Part shown: positions 10,501-18,580 of the stretch, one piece after another
Position numbering within the stretch: position 1 is the first letter of the stretch
Layout of the letters: each line of letters begins with the position of its first letter
From: Nitrospirota bacterium
GTDB taxonomy: Bacteria; Nitrospirota; Leptospirillia; Leptospirillales; Leptospirillaceae
Reading direction: 5' to 3'
DNA length: 64,000 nucleotides
Assembly: GCA_021806225.1 (NCBI GenBank)
Contig: JAJZXW010000038.1
Location: 1-64,000, forward strand
Notes under the pieces: generated by a model
Seen by the model: the letters and a program-made list of their open reading frames with translations, nothing else
Told to the model about the DNA's origin: nothing
Database searches by the model: none
Made by a program: the position numbers and the translations under genes

Positions 10501-11955
10501 CTAGATCACTCCTCGGGCGATTTGCTGGCTGACATAAGCCTGCTTGGCATTGAGCCCCCCAAGAAGGCTCTGAAGCCCCGAATACTTTTCCTCGAGCTGA
10601 TCCTTCAGGGTGGCAAGCTCGTCCTGCTTCCGGGTCATCTGACGGACATTCGTCCGCTCCTGGGCATTGACATCCGCGAGTTCGCCTGCGAGCGGGCCGC
10701 TGGCGGGATTGGCGAACTCCGTCAAAATCTCGTGGAGGGAAGAGGTCACTCCCGGCGCTCCTCCGGACCCGGTCATGAGGTGGACCACATCGTCGTAATT
10801 GGAGGCCAGCGCCTTGTCGAGCTTTCCCTGATCGAAGGAAAGATGGCCGTTTCTCTGGAACGTGATTCCCACATCGGCCAGTGTGCGGTATTTTCCCTGA
10901 ATCTTGTCGGGGAGGGCCCGGGTCAGAGCCGTTCCCAGCCGATTCCTGAGATCGATGACAGAGTAGGCCCCGAGGAGCGGACCTCCCTGTCCCGTTGCCG
11001 GATTGACGCGGGATTCCTTGTCGAGAAAATCCAGAAGATCGTTGTAGGACTTGACCATTCCCCCGATGTTGGTCTTGATGGTCTTGGTATTGTGCACAAT
11101 GGAGGCTGTCGTCGGCGTCGGGCCCGTGGTCTGCCGAAGATGTATTACCGATCCGGGAATGGCGTCCGCAACATCATTGGACTCCGACTGGACCGGAACC
11201 CCGTTGACCTTGAGGTGGGCCATGCTGCCCTTCTGGACCGTCCGGAAGGAGAAATCCAGCCCCTCCTGCTCCATGACCCGGAAGTTCACCCCGTTCTTCG
11301 TCGAAGAGAGCGAGAGGGAATAAGGAGCCCCCGGAGTTCCCGTGCGCATGACCATGGCATGGATCCCGATATTGGCGTTGTTGATGGCCTGGGCCAGATC
11401 CTCCATCGTGAAGCCCGTATCCTGGTTGAGCCGGACCGTCCTGAGATGGCCCCCGACCAGGTGGTTACCGATCAGAAAGGTCATGGTCGCATGGGAAAAG
11501 GCGCCGTCGGGGGGAATATTGAGCACGGAGGTCTTGTCCTTGTCGGGGAATCCCGAGGAGACGAGAACGCCCGGCTTGGCGAGGGAGTCCACGGAGACGC
11601 TGTAGGAGCCGAGGGAGGCCCCGGGTCCGGGGGTGACGGTAAATGCGGAATGAGGGGGAACAATGCTTTTGAAGGCGTTGAAGTCCTCCTTCAGATTCAG
11701 GTGCCCGGAGACCTTGAGGAACCCGTCCAGCTTCTGCTGGATCTGGCGCCAGATGCCGGCCTGTCCTTCGAGATCGGACTGATGCTGCTCCATCTGCTCG
11801 AGGGGGACCGCAGCCGCCTGAAGGTTGGCTTCGACAAGCTTCTCGGTGTCGAGCCCCTGCGAAAGGGCCGCCATGTTCGTGATCCGCATGCGGTGCGGAG
11901 ATGTATCCTGCGGGGGGCCCCCGGCTCCCGGGATCCCTCCGGAAATTCCGCTCAC
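10501..11955 (-). CDS. fliD: flagellar filament cap protein FliD
   Basis: N-terminal ITNMAALSQGLDTEKLVEANL; C-terminal YSGLQSLLGGLNAKQAYVSQQI; position between flagellin and fliS. Confidence 0.9.
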   Translation of the reverse strand: MSGISGGIPGAGGPPQDTSPHRMRITNMAALSQGLDTEKLVEANLQAAAVPLEQMEQHQSDLEGQAGIWRQIQQKLDGFLKVSGHLNLKEDFNAFKSIVPPHSAFTVTPGPGASLGSYSVSVDSLAKPGVLVSSGFPDKDKTSVLNIPPDGAFSHATMTFLIGNHLVGGHLRTVRLNQDTGFTMEDLAQAINNANIGIHAMVMRTGTPGAPYSLSLSSTKNGVNFRVMEQEGLDFSFRTVQKGSMAHLKVNGVPVQSESNDVADAIPGSVIHLRQTTGPTPTTASIVHNTKTIKTNIGGMVKSYNDLLDFLDKESRVNPATGQGGPLLGAYSVIDLRNRLGTALTRALPDKIQGKYRTLADVGITFQRNGHLSFDQGKLDKALASNYDDVVHLMTGSGGAPGVTSSLHEILTEFANPASGPLAGELADVNAQERTNVRQMTRKQDELATLKDQLEEKYSGLQSLLGGLNAKQAYVSQQIARGVI

Positions 11956-11999
11956 ATTGACCTCCTGCCTCCGCTCCGGAAATCCCTCCCTGAAACGCG

Positions 12000-12019
12000 A
12001 AAAACCCGCTTCAAGCAGG
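12000..12019 (-). terminator. rho-independent terminator between flagellin and fliD
   Basis: Minus strand CCTGCTTGAAGCGGGTTTTT: 6-bp stem, short loop, T5. Confidence 0.6.
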
Positions 12020-12039
12020 TCGCATCAGAACAAATAGGG

Positions 12040-12062
12040 CTGGCCGGCAGAAAGCCGGCCAG
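12040..12062 (-). terminator. GC-rich hairpin downstream of flagellin
   Basis: CTGGCCGGC / GCCGGCCAG 9-bp perfect inverted repeat with a 5-nt loop; only a weak T tract. Confidence 0.55.
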
Positions 12063-12067
12063 TCCCT

Positions 12068-12086
12068 AGGCCCGGCGGGCGGGCCT
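12068..12086 (-). repeat. GC-rich hairpin immediately after the flagellin stop codon
   Basis: AGGCCCG / CGGGCCT 7-bp perfect inverted repeat with a 5-nt loop. Confidence 0.5.
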
Positions 12087-12088
12087 GG

Positions 12089-12916
12089 CTAAGGGAGCAG
12101 CTTGATGGCTGCCTGTGGAATGAGGTTTGCCTGCGCCAGTACGGCCGCGCCCGACTGGGACAGGATCTGTCTCTTTGTGAATTTGGCGGTTTCTCCGGCG
12201 AAATCCACGTCCCGGATTCCGGCCCGGCTCGCCTGGACATTGGTGGTTGCGGTGTTCAGGTTCCGGATCGTCCATTCCATCCGGTCCTGGATGGCACCGA
12301 TGTTGCCCTGCAGTTCGTTGATCCGGTCGAGGGCCTTGTCAAGCTGGTCCACCGAATGTTTGGCATCGTTTCTGTTCAGAATGTCCGTACCGCTGATCCC
12401 AAGCTCGCCGGCGTCCACCTTTCCGACCTTCACATGCAACCGGTCGCTGAAGGTGGTGTAGATGCCGACATGGAACTTGAAATCCGGATGGCTTCCGTCG
12501 AGAAGCTTCATCCCGTTGAAGTCCGTCACCTTCGCGATACGGGTGATTTCCGACTTGAGGTGCTGGTACTCCTGGTTCAGAACCTTGAGATCCTTCGGCG
12601 AATAGGTGCTGTTGGCCGCCTCGATGGCCAGCTGGCGCATCTTCAGAATGATGGTGTTGTCGGTCTGAAGGGCCCCGTTTGCCGTCTGCAGCAGGCTCGA
12701 TCCGTCATTGGCGTTACGGATGGCCGCCGCATAGGACTTGATCTGACCGCCCATGCGCTGGGAGATCGAGTACCCGGCAGGATCGTCCGCGGGAGTGTTC
12801 ACGCGATAGCCTGAGGAGAGCCGGTTAATGTGCTTGTTCAGGGATCGCTGGGTTTCGTTCAGGTTGTACTGCGCATTCAGCGATGCCATGTTGTCGTTGA
12901 TGATCAAACCGCTCAT
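12089..12916 (-). CDS. fliC: flagellin (sigma-28 type)
   Basis: MSGLIINDNMASLNAQYNLNETQRSLNKHINRLSSGYRVNTPADDPAGYSISQRM N-terminus and ILSQSGAAVLAQANLIPQAAIKLLP C-terminus; SD AAGGAGGG. Confidence 0.95.
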   Translation of the reverse strand: MSGLIINDNMASLNAQYNLNETQRSLNKHINRLSSGYRVNTPADDPAGYSISQRMGGQIKSYAAAIRNANDGSSLLQTANGALQTDNTIILKMRQLAIEAANSTYSPKDLKVLNQEYQHLKSEITRIAKVTDFNGMKLLDGSHPDFKFHVGIYTTFSDRLHVKVGKVDAGELGISGTDILNRNDAKHSVDQLDKALDRINELQGNIGAIQDRMEWTIRNLNTATTNVQASRAGIRDVDFAGETAKFTKRQILSQSGAAVLAQANLIPQAAIKLLP

Positions 12917-12920
12917 GATA

Positions 12921-13003
12921 CCCTCCTTGGGTTATTCCGGCCTCATCCCTGGCCTTGTCCTTGATCACCCGGCGACTTGACCGGGACAACGGTCCTCACC
13001 GTT
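12921..13003 (-). promoter_or_regulatory. flagellin mRNA leader with GGA-containing hairpins (candidate CsrA targets)
   Basis: AACGGT-GAGG-ACCGTT (12988-13003), CCCGG...CCGGG (12968-12985), GGCC-AGGGATGA-GGCC (12939-12954), and SD AAGGAGGG (12921-12928). Confidence 0.55.
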
Positions 13004-13012
13004 CCAAGGATC

Positions 13013-13039
13013 TCATCGGCAGGATGCCGGAAAACTTTA
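13013..13039 (-). promoter_or_regulatory. sigma-28 (FliA) promoter for flagellin
   Basis: TAAAGTTT (13039-13032) - N11 - GCCGATGA (13020-13013), one mismatch to the enterobacterial consensus TAAAGTTT-N11-GCCGATAA. The -35 overlaps the csrA-fliW stop codon. Confidence 0.88.
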
Positions 13040-13729
13040 GGAGGGCCCTCCGCCTTTCTCTTCCGGGAGGAAAACGGGCATGCGCAGCCAGGTGTCCGAC
13101 TCGGCCAGAACGACCTGCCGGCCCAGCCGGTCGCTCTCCCGGATGAGGAGGGGACCCTGCAGATTCGCCGAGGCCCCCGTCTCCGAAAAGGTGACGATCG
13201 CCATGGCGTGGAGAGTGGCCGGTCCTTCCGGGTCGAAAAACTCCCGGTCCCAATCCGAAAGGAGGAGCCGATCCCTGTAGTCCGGGACCAGATGGACCGG
13301 ATCGATGACCACAAAGGCCAGAGCGGGATCATCGAGGGACTGGAGCCAATAAAAAACACCGTTTTCGGCCGTCTCGAGAAGGACGAACCGCCGGGAAGAG
13401 GGAAATCCCAGAAGACCGTCGGGAAAGATGATGATCCGCTCGTCCTCCACCGGAATCCTCCCGAAGCGCTTCGTATCAAAAATCTTCATCGCCCCTCCCG
13501 CGCCTGGAGCCGGCAACAGGGCCGCCCCTTCGAGCTTGTCGCGGGAGGTTCCGGTCGCCTTCCTGTTTTCCTCTGTAATACGGGCCAGGACTTCGTCCCT
13601 GTGGATGAGGACCCCCTCGGGAGCTTCGATCCCGATCCGGACGGCTCCGCCCTTCACCTCAAGGACGACGAGGTGGACCGAAGGACCTATCCGGATGCCT
13701 TCTCCGATTTTTCGCGTCAGGATCAGCAT
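13037..13729 (-). CDS. CsrA-FliW fusion protein (translational regulator fused to its antagonist)
   Basis: Single 230-aa ORF: residues ~1-56 are canonical CsrA (MLILTRKIGEGIRIG...VRIGIEAPEGVLIHRDEV), then ~24-aa linker, then FliW (MKIFDTKRFGRIPV...FPDGLLGFPSSRRFVLLE...ANLQGPLLIRESDRLGRQVVL). Confidence 0.9.
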   Translation of the reverse strand: MLILTRKIGEGIRIGPSVHLVVLEVKGGAVRIGIEAPEGVLIHRDEVLARITEENRKATGTSRDKLEGAALLPAPGAGGAMKIFDTKRFGRIPVEDERIIIFPDGLLGFPSSRRFVLLETAENGVFYWLQSLDDPALAFVVIDPVHLVPDYRDRLLLSDWDREFFDPEGPATLHAMAIVTFSETGASANLQGPLLIRESDRLGRQVVLAESDTWLRMPVFLPEEKGGGPS

Positions 13730-13759
13730 GGGAAGCCCCCTCTCGTCACGAACTCCCGG

Positions 13760-14698
13760 TCAATGGAAGAGAACATTCTGCACATTCTGGAGGATGTTCC
13801 GGCTCGCCTTGGCCGACACCTCGAGCAGGTTCTGGGACAGGGCCATGCGCGAAGCGGCCTTTGGAATGTCCACATCTTCCGTTTCACTCCTCAGGACCTT
13901 GAGATCGGTCCGGTATTTCTCGAGCCGTGCGATGGTGCTTCTGAGGGAGCGCTCATAGGTCCCGAGAACGGCCGAACGTTCGGAGATGGAACGAACCGCC
14001 AGATCGAGCTCCCCGATGGCGGTGTGAATGGCCGCATCGTCATTGTTTTTGAGACCCAGGACAAATCGGCGGAGGGCGGGAAAGGCGAGGGGACCATCGG
14101 GATTCTTTTGGGAGTCCCCCAGGACCTCGTCCCCGGAGACGGTTGTCCGCATAAGGCCGGCCTGGCGGAAACTGGGCGTGAACCCCTGCTGAATCGTGGA
14201 GCTTTTGTGGTTGCCCTGGTAGGAAACGAGGTAGGGATCCTTCCGGGAATCTCCGAGCAAGAAGGGGGGAAGGCTGATGTTGGTCCCTCCGAAGAGATAC
14301 TGTTCCCCGCCGCGGGTGTTGGCCAGGGCAACAGTCTGTTCGAGGAGACGGGCCGCCTCTTCCGCGGCGATCCTCCTGTCCTCGGCGTCCATCGTTCCGT
14401 TGGCCTGGCGGATGGCCAGACCCTTGGCCCGGATCATCACGTTGTCGATCTGGGTCAGGATGCTTTCCATCAGGGAGATCCGGCTCGCCCCTTCCCGGGC
14501 GTTCTGGATGATCTGTCCGGTGACCGCAAGCGACCGGTTGATGCGAAGGACCTCGCTCATGGCTTCGGGGGCATCCCCCGGCGTGTCGGCCTTCTTTCCT
14601 GAAGAGACCTGGCGTTCCGACTCGTAGAGATTTTCCGTCGCCCGATCATGGTTGGCCATGAGGGAGCGGTCGGTCATGAGTCCCGTGACCCGGATCAT
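13760..14698 (-). CDS. flgL: flagellar hook-associated protein FlgL
   Basis: TDRSLMANHDRATENLYESERQVSSGKKADTPGDAPEAMSEVLRI; downstream of flgK. Confidence 0.9.
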   Translation of the reverse strand: MIRVTGLMTDRSLMANHDRATENLYESERQVSSGKKADTPGDAPEAMSEVLRINRSLAVTGQIIQNAREGASRISLMESILTQIDNVMIRAKGLAIRQANGTMDAEDRRIAAEEAARLLEQTVALANTRGGEQYLFGGTNISLPPFLLGDSRKDPYLVSYQGNHKSSTIQQGFTPSFRQAGLMRTTVSGDEVLGDSQKNPDGPLAFPALRRFVLGLKNNDDAAIHTAIGELDLAVRSISERSAVLGTYERSLRSTIARLEKYRTDLKVLRSETEDVDIPKAASRMALSQNLLEVSAKASRNILQNVQNVLFH

Positions 14699-14709
14699 CG
14701 CGCCCCCTT

Positions 14710-16389
14710 TCAGCCGCTATTGGGAAGGCGAACGAGGGTGTCGAGAAGCCTGTTCACCATCTGGATCAGGTTGGCCGAGGCCTGATAGGCCTTTTCGAAA
14801 CGAATGATCTTTGCGGACTCGTTGGCGATCGAGACCCCCGAGACGGAGAGCCTCTGATTTTCAAGACTCTGGGAGATCGCGACCTGAGCCTTGTCGTTCA
14901 GCCGGGCCTGTCGGGCCCAGGCTCCGACCCGGGCCACCCCAGAGGCGTAGTACTCGTAGATCGAAGAGGGCTCGTCCTCGCCCGGAAAACGAAGATGCTT
15001 CTGGGAAAGATAAAAGATCTGGTGGGCGTTCGCGTTGTCCCCCTCGTTCTTTCCGGGGGTTGCGACAGACTGGGCGGCGGCGATATCGTCCGCCGTCAAG
15101 TGCGTCACATCCAAATGGAGCGCTGCCCCATCCACGTGCCCCCCACCCGAAACCAGAAAACTCTCCGCTCCCTTTTTGGGGGCCAGTACGCGGATGGCGT
15201 ACCCTCCCGCAGAGACCTGCCCGACTCCGTCCGTGACCTGGGCGCTTCCCAGAAGAACGTGATCGGCGTGAGAAAAAACCTTCACTCCGGCCGCATCGAC
15301 CTCGACATCCACCGCCGGAAGAACGTCGGCAGCATCCTCCACGTTGGCAACCAGAGCCCCCGTCCCCTCTCCCTTCGTCCGCGCCACGTCGACGGTCGGA
15401 CGGAAGAAATTGACCCCGGTCTGGCCCGACAGGCCAAAACCCCGTGCATGGATCGCGTTGACGCTGTTCACCACCTGGTAGGCCAGAAGATCGAGATGAT
15501 GTTGCAACGCCTTTATCTTGTGGTCCCGGACATCGAGATAGCCGCCGAGGGTTCCGCCCCGGACACGGTCGGTGATGTCGATGGGCGGTCCGGAATGGGA
15601 AGGGGGGGAGAATTCCATCCGGTAGCGGTCGTGGACGGGATCGAACACGGCCGTCATGTGACCGACCTCCTCCGCAGAAAAGGCCGACTGGCCACCCAGA
15701 TGAAGGTTCAGGGAGCCGTCCTTGTCATGAAAAAAATGCGCGTTCGTGAGACGTGAAACCTCCGTCGCCAGGCGGGTGCGCTCGTCGAGAAAGGTGTTCG
15801 GATCCTCCCCCCGGCCTCGGGCCGCCAGAATGTTGTGGTTCAATTCGGCGATCCTGGCAATCCGCGTATTGATTTTCGCGACCTGGTCCTCGATCTGATG
15901 GCCAAGACGGTTCCGGGCTTCGGCATAAAGAGCGGTCATCTGATGAAAATCCTGGCCAAGATTGCGACCGTAGGTCACCAGCGTGGACCGGGCGGCACGG
16001 TCGACCGGATGGTTGGCCACCGTTTCCCAATGGTTGAAAAAACGGGAGAGGTCCCGGGAAAGTCCCTCCGACTGGGCATGAAAATAGTAGGAATCGATCT
16101 CTCCCAAAGAGGTTCGGGAGGACTCCCAGAAGCCGAGGGTCGTCTTTTGGCGGGTCGACTGGTTTTCCAGAAAATGATTGACCACACGCCGAATCCTGCG
16201 CGCATCGACCCCGGACCCCATCATGCCCGGATGGCCCATGTCCGGAACATGCTGCTCGAGAATGACGCGCTCCCGGGAATAACCGGGCGTGTTGACATTG
16301 GAAAGATTGTGTCCGGCCGTCTTGAGGGCCGCCTCGTTGGCCTCGATCCCGGTCTGGCCGATGTTCATGACCCCGATAATACCCGACAT
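14710..16389 (-). CDS. flgK: flagellar hook-associated protein FlgK
   Basis: MSGIIGVMNIGQTGIEANEAALKTAGHNLSNVNTPGYSRERVIL; start ATG at 16389 with GGAGG upstream. Confidence 0.95.
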   Translation of the reverse strand: MSGIIGVMNIGQTGIEANEAALKTAGHNLSNVNTPGYSRERVILEQHVPDMGHPGMMGSGVDARRIRRVVNHFLENQSTRQKTTLGFWESSRTSLGEIDSYYFHAQSEGLSRDLSRFFNHWETVANHPVDRAARSTLVTYGRNLGQDFHQMTALYAEARNRLGHQIEDQVAKINTRIARIAELNHNILAARGRGEDPNTFLDERTRLATEVSRLTNAHFFHDKDGSLNLHLGGQSAFSAEEVGHMTAVFDPVHDRYRMEFSPPSHSGPPIDITDRVRGGTLGGYLDVRDHKIKALQHHLDLLAYQVVNSVNAIHARGFGLSGQTGVNFFRPTVDVARTKGEGTGALVANVEDAADVLPAVDVEVDAAGVKVFSHADHVLLGSAQVTDGVGQVSAGGYAIRVLAPKKGAESFLVSGGGHVDGAALHLDVTHLTADDIAAAQSVATPGKNEGDNANAHQIFYLSQKHLRFPGEDEPSSIYEYYASGVARVGAWARQARLNDKAQVAISQSLENQRLSVSGVSIANESAKIIRFEKAYQASANLIQMVNRLLDTLVRLPNSG

Positions 16390-16419
16390 TGCCACCCTCC
16401 AGGATTGACAGGACCGAGC

Positions 16420-16857
16420 CTAGCCCCGGGTCGAAACCATGGCGGGCTGAGGACGGGCGCTCCCGACTTCCCCGCTGGAGCCGTAGGTTCCCCCCCCTTC
16501 CGCCTCGAGCGATATCTCACGAAGGACCTGCTCGACCATCAGGGACGACTCCCGGGCCAGGACAAGGTTGACGGACACCAGCTCGGAAAGATGGGTCAGG
16601 AGACTTCGAAGGGTCGGCTCCTCTCCGGACGACCCTTCGAGCTCCTCCGGGGACAGACCTGACAAAAGTTCGCCCAGGCGACGGGATCTCCGATCCTTCT
16701 CCTCAAGAACGGCATCGAGTCCCTCCCAGTCGCCGGCGACAAGAAGATCCCGCTCCCGCTCGAGAACGGTCACGAGAAGAGCGATCTCGGAAAAGGTCTC
16801 CGATAATTCTCCCCCATTTTTCTTCTGTTCGGCCGAACCTGTGTCATCTCTGTCCAT
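16420..16857 (-). CDS. flgN: FlgN-like flagellar chaperone
   Basis: Small helical protein with LVTVLERERDLLVAGDWEGLDAVLEEKDRRSRRL, located between flgM and flgK. Confidence 0.75.
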   Translation of the reverse strand: MDRDDTGSAEQKKNGGELSETFSEIALLVTVLERERDLLVAGDWEGLDAVLEEKDRRSRRLGELLSGLSPEELEGSSGEEPTLRSLLTHLSELVSVNLVLARESSLMVEQVLREISLEAEGGGTYGSSGEVGSARPQPAMVSTRG

Positions 16858-16880
16858 GATTCCGATCCTTTCCGGTCTCT

Positions 16881-17225
16881 TCAGGAACCGGAGGGGGCGC
16901 CTCCGTGATCCTTGCCCCAGGCGATCATCTTTTTTGCCACATCCCTGGAGGGAACCGAATAGCTTCCGTTCCTGATCTGTTCGCGCAATTCGGCGATCCG
17001 CTCCTCACGCACCTCAGGCACCTTGGATATCTCCTCGCGCAATCGGGCCACCTGTCGGGCGGGCCCAGAGATCTCCAGCACGTCCGACTCAACGATCCGT
17101 GTCACAGGAACCGGAGTCTTCCTGCTTTCATTGTCGGGCTCGCCGACGGCCGCCTTCTTCGATAGCTTTTCTGGGCGGTCCGGTATCCGGGCCGATCCCG
17201 GCGGTGTCACCTTGGGGTCGCTCAT
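16881..17225 (-). CDS. flgM: anti-sigma-28 factor FlgM
   Basis: C-terminal SDVLEISGPARQVARLREEISKVPEVREERIAELREQIRNGSYSVPSRDVAKKMI is FlgM-like; start placed at MSDPKV because the upstream ORF extension lies over the promoter. Confidence 0.88.
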   Translation of the reverse strand: MSDPKVTPPGSARIPDRPEKLSKKAAVGEPDNESRKTPVPVTRIVESDVLEISGPARQVARLREEISKVPEVREERIAELREQIRNGSYSVPSRDVAKKMIAWGKDHGGAPSGS

Positions 17226-17269
17226 CAATGATCCTCCATGAATTCGGGAAACAGAGTCCCTCAAGTCAC

Positions 17270-17297
17270 CTATCGGCATTTCACACTTCAGACTTTA
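17270..17297 (-). promoter_or_regulatory. sigma-28 promoter upstream of flgM
   Basis: TAAAGTCT (17297-17290) - N12 - GCCGATAG (17277-17270). Confidence 0.8.
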
Positions 17298-17331
17298 GCA
17301 GGGTCAACTCCCCAAATCCATTTTTTCCCTT

Positions 17332-18192
17332 CTACGGAATCAGCTTGATCGCCGCCTGGGGAATCTGGTTCGCCTGGGCCAGAACGGCGGTTCCGGACTG
17401 CTGGAGAATTCGGTCCCGGACAAACCGTGAGGTTTCCTTGGCGAAATTCGCATCCTTGATCTGGGACTTTGTGGCAGCGATATTCACCAGGGCGGTGTTC
17501 AGGTTCCGAATGGTCCAGGTCATGCGCTGCTGGAAGGCTCCGAGGGTTCCCTGGATCCGGTTCAGTTCGTCGAGGGCCCCGTCGATGGCGGAGATGGCCG
17601 AAAGCGCCATGTTGCCGTTGATCACCGATGTCATCCCCAATGGCATGACCAACGTGCTTCCGTTGTACAGCCCGAGAACATCGCTGCTGATGGAGGGAAC
17701 GGCGATGACAAGCCGGTTCTCCCCTTCCGTTCCGACGTCGACCTGAAAGGTCAACCCGCTTTCGAGACTGCCGTCGAGCACCTTCCGCCCGTTGAAGTTG
17801 GCAACCTTCGCGATCCGGTTGATTTCGCTCATGAGGTTCTGGTACTCGTTCTGGAGGGTCGACAGGTCCGTGGGGCTATAGGTCCCGTTCGCCGCCTGAA
17901 TGGCGAGTGAGCGCATCTTGATCAGAATTTCGTTGTCCGTCAGGAGCGCTCCTCCGATCGTCTGGATCAGATTGGCTCCGTCGTTGGCGTTCCTGACGGC
18001 CTGCTGGACGGATTTCATGTAGGCGGTCATGACCTGCCCGATGGCGTACCCCGCCGGATCGTCCGCCGGAGCGTTGACCCGGTATCCGGACGACAGCCGG
18101 TTGATGGTCTGATTGATCCGGTTCTGGGTTTCATTCAGGTTGTATTGAGCGCCCAGGGAGGCCGCGTTGGTGTTGATGACCAATCCACTCAT
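17332..18192 (-). CDS. fliC: flagellin (last gene of the flgFGAHIJ unit)
   Basis: MSGLVINTNAASLGAQYNLNETQNRINQTINRLSSGYRVNAPADDPAGYAIGQ; C-terminus ILQQSGTAVLAQANQIPQAAIKLIP; SD AGGAGGA; starts ~10 nt after flgJ. Confidence 0.95.
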   Translation of the reverse strand: MSGLVINTNAASLGAQYNLNETQNRINQTINRLSSGYRVNAPADDPAGYAIGQVMTAYMKSVQQAVRNANDGANLIQTIGGALLTDNEILIKMRSLAIQAANGTYSPTDLSTLQNEYQNLMSEINRIAKVANFNGRKVLDGSLESGLTFQVDVGTEGENRLVIAVPSISSDVLGLYNGSTLVMPLGMTSVINGNMALSAISAIDGALDELNRIQGTLGAFQQRMTWTIRNLNTALVNIAATKSQIKDANFAKETSRFVRDRILQQSGTAVLAQANQIPQAAIKLIP

Positions 18193-18202
18193 GATTTTCC
18201 TC

Positions 18203-18571
18203 CTATACGGTGACGGACAAGACGGCCGGACGGGGCGGAGCCTCGGATGGCAGCTCCGGCAACCCCTCGCCTTTCCGGGTGTCTTCGACAATCTGCCGGG
18301 CGAGCCCGAAACCTCCCGCGCCCACCAGGTCTTTCGACAACTCCTTCTGATACAGTTGCTGTGCAAGGGAAAGCCCGGGGGAACCGCTTTCCTCTTGCGA
18401 TGCCGGGATGGTCTTCCACATCTCACGGACCATCCCTTCCACAACCATCGCCTCAAACTTTCGGGCCGCCTTCATGAGAGGATCGACCCTGACCTCTTCC
18501 CGGACCGGGCCTCCGTGCGGAGATCCCCATCCGCTCCCAATGCGGATCCCGGATACGTTTCCTCCCTGCAT
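18203..18571 (-). CDS. flgJ: FlgJ rod-binding domain protein (no muramidase domain)
   Basis: KFEAMVVEGMVREMWKTIP...QLYQKELSKDLVGAGGFGLARQIV; 122 aa only. Confidence 0.85.
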   Translation of the reverse strand: MQGGNVSGIRIGSGWGSPHGGPVREEVRVDPLMKAARKFEAMVVEGMVREMWKTIPASQEESGSPGLSLAQQLYQKELSKDLVGAGGFGLARQIVEDTRKGEGLPELPSEAPPRPAVLSVTV

Positions 18572-18580
18572 CGACTCCTC

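Noticed and set aside
10522-12069. 515-aa plus-strand ORF opposite fliD
   Set aside because: Mirror frame of fliD, no domain signature.
12025-12086. Inverted repeats after flagellin as a mobile-element end
   Set aside because: Short GC hairpins with no transposase or target duplication nearby; better explained as terminator or 3'-UTR structures.
13037-13729. Possibility that the CsrA-FliW fusion is a reading artefact of two overlapping genes
   Set aside because: Both domains are in the same frame with no stop between them, so the sequence as given encodes one ORF; sequencing error cannot be excluded without reads.
12977-14602. 541-aa plus-strand ORF opposite csrA-fliW and flgL
   Set aside because: Crosses the sigma-28 promoter and two real genes; no homology recognised.
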